Assembly: GCA_036387335.1 (NCBI GenBank) | Contig: DASVTZ010000041.1 | Span: forward strand, 1 to 64,000 | Origin: Longimicrobium sp. | Lineage (GTDB): Bacteria; Gemmatimonadota; Gemmatimonadetes; Longimicrobiales; Longimicrobiaceae | Length of the DNA: 64,000 bases | Direction of reading: 5' to 3' | Shown here: positions 40,785 through 47,119 of the stretch, in pieces | Layout: each line of letters opens with the position of its first letter | Position numbering within the stretch: position 1 is the first letter of the stretch | Translations under genes and position numbers: made by a program | The notes under the pieces: generated by a model | What the model was told of the DNA's origin: nothing | The model's database searches: none | What the model saw: the letters and a program-made list of their open reading frames with translations, nothing else

Positions 40785-41909
40785 ATGCGTCGCAGCACCC
40801 CCATCGCCGCCCTTGCCGCGGCGCTTGCCGTCGTGGGCTGCCAGGACAACCGCCTGAGCGCCCCCGAGACCCCGGTCGCCGCCCGGTCCGAGAACGCGCC
40901 CATCTACCTGGTGACCTTCCGCGACGGCGTGGACGTGGACGCCGCCGCCGCCGACCTGGCGCGCGGCAACGGCTTCGCCATCCGCCACCTGCGCCACTTC
41001 GCGGCCCGCGGCTTCTCGGCGGTGATCCCGGAGTCGCGCATCGCGGCGGTGAGCGGCGATCCGCGCGTGGCGATGGTGGAGCGTGACGGCCCCGTCTCCC
41101 TCATCTTCCCGGTGGAAGGCCAGGCGCGTCCCGGCGGCGGCGGCGGAAGCACCGGCCAGACGACGCCGTGGGGGATCAGCCGCGTGGGCGGCTTCGGCGA
41201 CGGCACGGGGAAGACGGCGTGGATCATCGACAGCGGCATCGACCTGAACCACGCCGACCTGAACACCTCGCGCGCCTGCCACACCTACTTCGCCGGCACC
41301 TCACCCGCGGACGGCAACGGGCACGGCACGCACGTGGCGGGGACCATCGCCGCCAAGAACAACTCGATCGACGTGGTGGGCGTGGCGGCGAACGCCTACG
41401 TCTGCTCGGTGCGCGTGCTGGGCAACAGCGGCAGCGGCTCGTGGGAAGGGGTGGTGAACGGGGTCAACTACGTGGCCGCCAAGGGCGCCAGCGGCGACGT
41501 GGCCAACATGAGCCTGGGCGGCAGCGGCTCCAACGCCACGCTGGAGAAGGCGATCGTGGACGCGGCGGCCAAGGGGATCAAGTTCGTGCTGGCCGCCGGC
41601 AACGAGGGCGTGGACGCGAGCACCACCACGCCGTCGCGCACCAACGGCAACAACGTCTACACCATCTCGGCGACGGACGTGAACGACTGCATGCCCTCGT
41701 GGTCCAACTGGGGCAACCCGCCGGTGGACTACGCGGCGCCGGGCGTGAGCATCCTTTCCACGCGCAAGGGCGGCGGCACCACCACCATGAGCGGCACCTC
41801 GATGGCGGCCCCGCACGCGGCCGGCGTGCTCCTGCTGGGCGGCGCCCGCACCAGCGGCTCCGCCAAGTGCGACCCCGACGGCAACCCGGACCCCATCATC
41901 AGCCGGTAA
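40785..41909 (+). CDS. Secreted subtilisin-family serine protease (S8)
   Basis: 374 residues from ATG 40785 behind GGAGG. Lipoprotein-type signal MRRSTPIAALAAALAVVGCQ (lipobox Cys19). An inhibitor I9-like propeptide lies at about 38-110 (APIYLVTFRDGVDVDAAAAD). The peptidase domain carries all catalytic residues: Asp149 in WIIDSGID, His180 in GNGHGTHVAGT, oxyanion Asn273 in AAGNEG and Ser339 in SGTSMAAPHA. The kexin/proteinase K-like arrangement predicts an extracellular or surface protease that matures by removing the I9 region. The C-terminus is short (DPDGNPDPIISR). A strong terminator follows. Confidence 0.93.
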   Translation: MRRSTPIAALAAALAVVGCQDNRLSAPETPVAARSENAPIYLVTFRDGVDVDAAAADLARGNGFAIRHLRHFAARGFSAVIPESRIAAVSGDPRVAMVERDGPVSLIFPVEGQARPGGGGGSTGQTTPWGISRVGGFGDGTGKTAWIIDSGIDLNHADLNTSRACHTYFAGTSPADGNGHGTHVAGTIAAKNNSIDVVGVAANAYVCSVRVLGNSGSGSWEGVVNGVNYVAAKGASGDVANMSLGGSGSNATLEKAIVDAAAKGIKFVLAAGNEGVDASTTTPSRTNGNNVYTISATDVNDCMPSWSNWGNPPVDYAAPGVSILSTRKGGGTTTMSGTSMAAPHAAGVLLLGGARTSGSAKCDPDGNPDPIISR

Positions 41910-41950
41910 CTGCGGGGAATGGGGAATAGGGAATAGGGAATAGAGAACAC

Positions 41951-41994
41951 CGAGCCCCACCTTCCGCACGGAGGGTGGGGCTCGCCTGTTTTTG
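41951..41994 (+). terminator. Rho-independent terminator after the protease gene
   Basis: GAGCCCCACC (41952-41961) pairs with GGTGGGGCTC (41974-41983), followed by GCCTGTTTTTG. Upstream of it are tandem GGGAATA units (41920-41945). Confidence 0.85.
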
Positions 41995-42057
41995 TGGCGG
42001 GTTGACCGCGGCGCCCCGGCGTACCAACTTTGGGTACACCCGTGAACCCGCGATGAG

Positions 42058-42642
42058 ATGGCGAACCTCCGAGAACTGCTCAGTGGCGGGACGGTGCGGC
42101 TGCTGACCCACTTCCTCGTACACCCCGACCAGCGCCTCCATCTCCGCGCACTCCAGGAGCGCACCGGGATGGGAACGGGCGCCCTGCAGCGCGAGCTCCG
42201 CCGCTTCGAAGCGCTCGGGCTCGTCCGCCGCGCCGAAGAAGGTGGCAGGGTCTACTTCGACCCGGTGCCCGGCCATCCCAGCTGGAACGCGTTCCGCACC
42301 CTGCTCCGCGAGCACGGGGACCCGGTAGAGGTCGTGCGCGAGGTGCTCCGGGACGTCCCCGGGATCCAGGCGGCCTTCGTGTTCGGCTCCACCGTGCGCG
42401 GCGGCGCCCGCCACGGAAGCGACGTGGACGTGCTGATCGTGGAGGAGGGGATGCCCACCGCCGCCATCGGCCGGGCGATGATCGAAGCCGAGTCGCTGCT
42501 GAACCGCCCTCTCGACGTGCAGCGGTTCACCCCCGCCGCCCTCGCGGAGAAGCTGCGCCGTGGCAGCGCATTCCTCCGCGACGTGGTGAGCGGGCCCAAA
42601 GCGTGGCTGATCGGATCGGAAGATGTCCTCCTCGCCCCCTGA
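42058..42642 (+). CDS. Solitary MNT nucleotidyltransferase with N-terminal HTH
   Basis: 194 residues. Same architecture as the MNT protein at 11841-12431: a winged helix-turn-helix (LHLRALQERTGMGTGALQRE, LRRFEALGLVRRAEEGGRVY), then a nucleotidyltransferase core (AAFVFGSTVRGGARHGSDVD, the GS-x9-DxD pattern), and a shared C-terminal pattern (LLNRPLDVQRFTPAALAEKL, GSAFLRDVVSGPKAWLIGSE). No HEPN gene follows: a family-A repeat begins about 75 bp after the stop. It may be an orphan antitoxin, or a stand-alone DNA-binding nucleotidyltransferase with another partner. Confidence 0.82.
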   Translation: MANLRELLSGGTVRLLTHFLVHPDQRLHLRALQERTGMGTGALQRELRRFEALGLVRRAEEGGRVYFDPVPGHPSWNAFRTLLREHGDPVEVVREVLRDVPGIQAAFVFGSTVRGGARHGSDVDVLIVEEGMPTAAIGRAMIEAESLLNRPLDVQRFTPAALAEKLRRGSAFLRDVVSGPKAWLIGSEDVLLAP

Positions 42643-42716
42643 CCCACTGGCGAATCCTATCGCAGCTACATCCAGCCCCCGTCCCCGCCGTCCGTGGGGG
42701 GGAGGGGCTCTTTTTT

Positions 42717-42834
42717 GCCTCACAGAGAGACACAGAGGAAACTAAAAGAACGCGGAGGAACTCCACGGAGTTCTTCTTATCCTTTCTCGTTGTTTCCTCT
42801 GCGTCTCCGCGTGAAATGCTGTTTCCTTTCCGCT
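42717..42834. repeat. Family-A interspersed palindrome (copy A4)
   Basis: CACAGAGAGACACAGAGGAA at the left; CCTCTGCGTCTCCGCGTGAA at the right; an inner hairpin GAGGAACTCCACGGAGTTCT. It lies between the MNT gene and the second sigma gene. Confidence 0.8.
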
Positions 42835-42884
42835 AATCAACGCCTCATACAACCTTTTGCCCCCGCCACGCCACTTATCTGGCG

Positions 42885-43445
42885 ATGACAACCGCGACCG
42901 CTGCTCCGCCCGCCTCTCCGGACCGCGAACTCGCCGACGCACTCCTCCTGCGTTGCGACGAGGCCGCCTTCCGGGCGCTCTACCGGCGCCACACGCCGCG
43001 CCTCTTCCAGGTGGTGCTGCGCGTGCTGGGCGGCGCCGAGCAGGATGCCGAGGACGTGGTGCAGGAGACCTGGATCCGCGCCACCGAGCGGCTGGCGGAG
43101 TTCCGGTGGGAGGCGGCGTTCGCCACGTGGCTCACCGGGATCGGGCTGAACGTGGCGCGCGGGCTCCTGCGCCGCCGCGGCCGGTGGGAGGCGGACCCGG
43201 AGCACGTGCCGGAGCCGTGGCGCGCTCCCCCGCCGCTGGGGGAGCGGATCGACCTGGAGCGGGCGCTCGCGCTGCTCCCCGCCGGCTATCGTGCGGTGCT
43301 GGTGCTGCACGACGTGGAAGGCTTCACGCACGAGGAGATCGCGGAGATGCTGGGCGTGGTGCCCGGCACGTCCAAGAGCCAGCTATCCTGCGCGCGGCGG
43401 GCCATGCGCCAGCTGCTCGACCCCGCGCCCACGAGGACCGTATGA
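42885..43445 (+). CDS. ECF sigma factor
   Basis: 186 residues. Region 2: LLLRCDEAAFRALYRRHTPR, LFQVVLRVLGGAEQDAEDVV, QETWIRATERLAEFRWEAAF. Region 4: ALALLPAGYRAVLVLHDVEG, FTHEEIAEMLGVVPGTSKSQ, with the helix-turn-helix. It is an alternative sigma factor of the extracytoplasmic group. The stop overlaps the start of the next gene (ATGA), a probable anti-sigma partner. No promoter was recognised upstream; a family-A repeat ends 50 bp before the start. Confidence 0.9.
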   Translation: MTTATAAPPASPDRELADALLLRCDEAAFRALYRRHTPRLFQVVLRVLGGAEQDAEDVVQETWIRATERLAEFRWEAAFATWLTGIGLNVARGLLRRRGRWEADPEHVPEPWRAPPPLGERIDLERALALLPAGYRAVLVLHDVEGFTHEEIAEMLGVVPGTSKSQLSCARRAMRQLLDPAPTRTV

Positions 43446-44005
43446 CGATGCAGGACGCAGGACACGACGACGAGCTGACCCCGGCCGAGCGCAGCCTCTT
43501 CGCGGCGCTCCCACGCGAACAGCAGCCGGGGCGCCTCCTGGAAGAGCGCACGGTGCACGCCCTCCGCCAGCGGGGCGCGCTGGAGCCGCGGGGCCGGCGG
43601 CTGCGCTTTCCCGCGGCGTGGGTGGGGAGCGCGGTGGCGGCCTCGCTCGCCCTTTTCGCCAGCGGGGTGGCCGTGGGGCAGTGGGTGGGCGCCCGATCCA
43701 CCGAGGTGGTGGTGGCGCGGGTGCAGGCCGAGAACTCGCGCCAGGCCGCCCTGCTGGTGCAGCAGACGGGCTCCGCGTACGTCCACGCGCTCGGGCAGCT
43801 CGCGCGCATGGCGGACACGGCCCAGCCCGCCCAGGCCGCCCAGGCCCGCGAGGTCGCCGTCCGTGGCCTCCGCTCCGCCGCCGACGAGCTGGTGCGCATC
43901 GCCCCCGACGACCCGGTGGCGAGCGGCATCCTGGCCGGCTACGACCGCGCCCGCGCGCCTGCGCGGCAGGACTCGTCGGCGCAGCGGAAGGTGGTTTGGT
44001 TTTGA
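43442..44005 (+). CDS. Probable membrane-anchored anti-sigma partner
   Basis: 187 residues, starting in the ATGA overlap with the sigma gene. The N-terminal 60 residues are charged (DELTPAERSLFAALPREQQP). One membrane helix spans about residues 58-78 (AAWVGSAVAASLALFASGVA). A helical extracytoplasmic part (VVVARVQAENSRQAALLVQQ to LRSAADELVRIAPDDPVASG) and a basic tail follow. There is no zinc-binding HxxxCxxC, so it is not the classical zinc type. Position, coupling and topology suggest it restrains the sigma factor; that role is inferred. Confidence 0.7.
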   Translation: MTMQDAGHDDELTPAERSLFAALPREQQPGRLLEERTVHALRQRGALEPRGRRLRFPAAWVGSAVAASLALFASGVAVGQWVGARSTEVVVARVQAENSRQAALLVQQTGSAYVHALGQLARMADTAQPAQAAQAREVAVRGLRSAADELVRIAPDDPVASGILAGYDRARAPARQDSSAQRKVVWF

Positions 44006-44008
44006 ACG

Positions 44009-44302
44009 GAAGTGCGTGAGTGCGTGAGTGCGTGAGTGCGTGAGTGCGTGAGTGCGTGAGTGCGTGAGTGCGTGAGTGCGTGGAGTGACCGTGGATCGTC
44101 ATCCTCTGTCATCCTGAGCGACGCGCCTCACCGTCCTCGCCCCGTCCGCGAACTGTGGCGCGGAGCGAAGGATCTACTGCGCGTGCCACGAGGCCTGGCC
44201 GGTGACGTCCCGATCCCGGCCCGGCTCCGGCTGGCTGACAAAGAAGCGCCAGATCCCTCAACGCACTAACGCACTAACGCACTAACGCACTAACGCACCT
44301 AC
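44009..44302. repeat. Family-B element (copy B3, long tandem edge)
   Basis: About nine head-to-tail GTGCGTGA units (44012-44082), then TGTCATCCTGAGCGACGCGC and GGCGCGGAGCGAAGGATCTA, and a right edge of four CGCACTAA units. Compared with B1 and B2 only one half of the inner element is present. Confidence 0.85.
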
Positions 44303-44328
44303 ATCAACGACATAGCGGAGATCCAACC

Positions 44329-45501
44329 ATGAACATCCCAATCATCCGCTGGACCATCGCCCTGGCGGCGATGGCGGCGGCACCCCTGGAGGCGCAGAGC
44401 TGCGCGCGGCGCTACCCCGACCTCGGGCTCCAGGGCTTCGAATGCCGCAACTGCCACATCCAGGTGAACGACGAGAACGGCGTGCGCACTGTTCGCTTCG
44501 GAACGGAGCTGACGCTGGGGCGCATCCGACCCGGCGGGCCCACGGCCGGGGTGCTGCGCGAGGGTGACGTGGTGGTGGCCGTCGACGGTGCGCCGATCAC
44601 GACGGCGGAGGGCGGGCGGCGCTTCAGCGAGCTCGCGCCGGGACGGGCGGCCACCTTCACCATCCGCCGCGACGGGCGCACCCGCGACGTGCGAGTGGTG
44701 CCGGGGGCGCAGTGTAGCTCCTCGCTCTTCGGCCCGCGTCCACCCGCGCCCCCGCGTCCCCCGGCGCCCCCGCATCCGCCGCGGCCCGCTCACGCGCCTG
44801 CGCCGCCTGCACCGCCCGCCCCGCCGCGCCCGGGCGCACGCGGGGGGACTCTCCTTGATGAGGACTTCCCCGCGCCGCCGACACCGCCCCAGCCCCCCGC
44901 TCCACCCCGGGCGCCCAGCGCGGCCAGACCACCGCGGGCCCCCGCGCCCCCGGCTCCGCCCACGCCGCCGACTCCGCCCCTGCCGCCGGTCCCGCCGCCG
45001 CCCCCGGAGTTCCTTCCGGACGGATGGTTCGGGTTCGGGATCGGGTGCCGCCGGTGCGACGTGGTCCGCGAGAACGGCCGCACCACCTTCGCCTTCCGCT
45101 CCACGCCGCTGGTGGAGAACGTGGAGCCCGGCACCCCCGCCGCGCGCGCCGGCATGCAGCGCGGCGACCAGTTGACCCACATCGACGGGATTCCCCTGAC
45201 GACGCCCGCCGCGTGGCGCCGGTTCAGCGCGGTGCAGCCGGGGCAGCGCGTGAGCTGGACCTTCACCCGCAACGGCCGCCAGCAGACGGCCGCCATGTCG
45301 GCCATGCGGCGCCCGGACGCCAGCAACCCGGTCGCCTCGTCGCGGGCGGGGCAGCGGCTGCGGTACTCGGGCGCGGTGGGAGGCGCGGAGGTGGAGGTGC
45401 GCGGCGCCCCCGTCAGCGTCACCCGCGACTCGCGCACCGGCGAAACCGTCATCCGCAGCAGCGACCTCACCGTCCGCATCCGCCCGGACGAGCGGCCGTA
45501 G
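44329..45501 (+). CDS. Exported protein with two PDZ domains and a proline-rich linker
   Basis: 390 residues. Signal peptide WTIALAAMAAAPLEAQ. PDZ 1 (about 50-125): RIRPGGPTAGVLREGDVVVA, VDGAPITTAEGGRRFSELAP. A linker of about 100 residues consists almost wholly of Pro, Ala and Arg (PPAPPRPPAPPHPPRPAHAP and similar). PDZ 2 (about 240-320): STPLVENVEPGTPAARAGMQ, RGDQLTHIDGIPLTTPAAWR. Each PDZ is preceded by a CxxC pair (CRNC and CRRC). It may be a periplasmic adaptor spanning the periplasm with the stiff proline linker. No protease domain is present, unlike DegP. A repeat cluster follows. Confidence 0.85.
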   Translation: MNIPIIRWTIALAAMAAAPLEAQSCARRYPDLGLQGFECRNCHIQVNDENGVRTVRFGTELTLGRIRPGGPTAGVLREGDVVVAVDGAPITTAEGGRRFSELAPGRAATFTIRRDGRTRDVRVVPGAQCSSSLFGPRPPAPPRPPAPPHPPRPAHAPAPPAPPAPPRPGARGGTLLDEDFPAPPTPPQPPAPPRAPSAARPPRAPAPPAPPTPPTPPLPPVPPPPPEFLPDGWFGFGIGCRRCDVVRENGRTTFAFRSTPLVENVEPGTPAARAGMQRGDQLTHIDGIPLTTPAAWRRFSAVQPGQRVSWTFTRNGRQQTAAMSAMRRPDASNPVASSRAGQRLRYSGAVGGAEVEVRGAPVSVTRDSRTGETVIRSSDLTVRIRPDERP

Positions 45502-45547
45502 ACGCGGACGCAGGCGCGGTCGGAGCGCGGGGCGGCACCGGCGGCAG

Positions 45548-45776
45548 CGAGGGGATAAATCCCCCCGCTGAAACCACGGGAAGCCCACTGAAGGGGCTCG
45601 GTGCCGTGTGGTGGCGCCGAGCCCATTTGTGCGGCGGCTTAATCCGACCCTGATGCGGGCTGCGGAGAATAGCGGGGCACGGGCAGCCACGCGGGGCTGC
45701 CCCTACGGGATTGGGGGGCGGGCGCGAGCGTGACGGAAGGGCGAGGGTGGGCGCGATGAATCGCGCCCCTACTATG
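45548..45776. repeat. Family-D then family-C hairpins
   Basis: GGGGGATAAATCCCCCC, ending in GAAACCACGGGAAGCCCACT, then GGGCAGCCACGCGGGGCTGC near 45680 and GGGCGCGATGAATCGCGCCC near 45750. It fills the gap before the convergent small gene. No gene within it. Confidence 0.75.
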
Positions 45777-46152
45777 GGCGGCGCAGGCTTTCCTCGATGC
45801 CGCTGGCGAGCACCTGCGGGACGGCGCGTTCGCCTTCGCGCCCCACCGACACCTCGTAGTAGTAGCCCTGGCCGGTGAGGGCCTCCATCTCCTCCGCCGT
45901 GATTCCCATCTCCCCCGCCCCGCCGAGGACGCGGACCTCGCGGCCCGCCTCGATCTCGCGCGCGGCGAAGAGCTGGGCGAAGTAGAGCGCGCCCGGCGAC
46001 CCCTGCGTGATCATCTGGTGCGACGTCTCTTCGATGAAGATGCTGAGCGGATCCATCACCCCATCGGCACCCACTGGCTGGCCGTTCTGCGTCCGGCACA
46101 GCGTCGCTTTCCGCTCGCCCGCTTCGAGAAACTGGATCACCGCATACGCCAT
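45772..46152 (-). CDS. Small cytoplasmic protein of unknown function, divergent from the amidoligase operon
   Basis: 126 residues from ATG 46152 behind GGGAGA. No signal peptide and no membrane segment. Sequence runs MAYAVIQFLEAGERKATLCR, then FIEETSHQMITQGSPGALYF, then AREIEAGREVRVLGGAGEMG, and ends in GIEESLRRP. I do not recognise it. It lies 172 bp from, and divergent to, the C39-like peptidase and ATP-grasp/GCS2 fusion. In amidoligase systems a small neighbour can be the protein that is modified or a regulator; here that is only a possibility. Confidence 0.65.
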   Translation of the reverse strand: MAYAVIQFLEAGERKATLCRTQNGQPVGADGVMDPLSIFIEETSHQMITQGSPGALYFAQLFAAREIEAGREVRVLGGAGEMGITAEEMEALTGQGYYYEVSVGREGERAVPQVLASGIEESLRRP

Positions 46153-46324
46153 CTGTCGATCTCCCTGGTTGTCTGCCGATCGTGGAGCGCCGCCGTGATG
46201 CGGATTCCGCGCCACCGATGCGCACTCGACCACCGCCGAGGAACGAGCGGGGGTGAGGGCCCTCCCGTGGTACGCCGGTTGCGCAGCACCCGCGTTTTCC
46301 GTTGCCGCCTTTTGCCGAAGCTCG

Positions 46325-47119
46325 ATGGCCACCGCGCTGCCCGAAGTCGTAATCCCCGAAGACCGCCACGTGGAGCACGGGCGCGTGGCGCACGAGCTGC
46401 GCGTGCAGAGGTTCCTGCAGCCGGACGACTCCACCTGCGGGCCCACCTGCCTGCGCAAAGTCTACGACTTCTACGGGGTGGAGGCGGACGAGGCGTCCGT
46501 GCTGGGCGAGATCGACCGCAACGAGGACGGCGGCACGCTGGCCGTCTTCCTGGGGATCGCGGGGATGCGGCGCGGGTTCAACGCGCGCATCTACTCGTAC
46601 GACCTGCAGATCTTCGACCCAACGTGGGCGTCGCTCCCGCGCGAGGCGCTGATGGAAAAGATCCACGCGCGCTTCCCGTACCTGCGCGACTCCAAGCGGC
46701 TGCGCGCGGCGCGGGCGTACCTCGATTTCCTGGCGATGGGCGGCGAGATCGCCATCTTCGAAGAGCTCACGCCGTCGCTCATCAAGGAGATCCTGGACCG
46801 CGAGCACCCCGTGCTGGCCGGCCTCTCGGCCACGTACCTGTACCGCTTCCGCCGCGAGCGCTGGATCCCCGAGACGGACTCGCTGGTGGACGACGACGAG
46901 GCCGGCGATTCGACGGGGCACTTCATCGTCATCGTCGGCTACGAGCACTGGGGGCGGCACTTCTCCATTCGCGACCCATCCGTGCACGTCCCCGCTTCGC
47001 CCGACGGGCGGGTGGTGGTGGATGCGCAGCGGCTGATCAATTCCATCCTCCTGGGCGACGCCACGTACGACGCGGTGCTCCTGGAGCTGTGGCCCAAAGA
47101 CCAGGAGCAAGAACGGTGA
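46325..47119 (+). CDS. C39-like cysteine peptidase of an amidoligase system
   Basis: 264 residues from ATG 46325. Papain-fold cysteine peptidase of the C39-like group: the catalytic Cys38 in DDSTCGPTCLRKVYDF, His199 in TGHFIVIVGYEHW and Asp217 in RDPSV make the Cys-His-Asp triad. No signal peptide, so it acts in the cytoplasm. The stop overlaps the ligase start (GTGA). Peptidases of this sort next to ATP-grasp and GCS2-type ligases are thought to trim or release amide-linked peptides. Substrate unknown. Confidence 0.82.
   Translation: MATALPEVVIPEDRHVEHGRVAHELRVQRFLQPDDSTCGPTCLRKVYDFYGVEADEASVLGEIDRNEDGGTLAVFLGIAGMRRGFNARIYSYDLQIFDPTWASLPREALMEKIHARFPYLRDSKRLRAARAYLDFLAMGGEIAIFEELTPSLIKEILDREHPVLAGLSATYLYRFRRERWIPETDSLVDDDEAGDSTGHFIVIVGYEHWGRHFSIRDPSVHVPASPDGRVVVDAQRLINSILLGDATYDAVLLELWPKDQEQER

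Noticed and set aside
44012-44082. Tandem GTGCGTGA units that look like a CRISPR array at first sight
   Set aside because: The units are contiguous, with no spacers and no cas genes nearby; the same units border family-B elements elsewhere.
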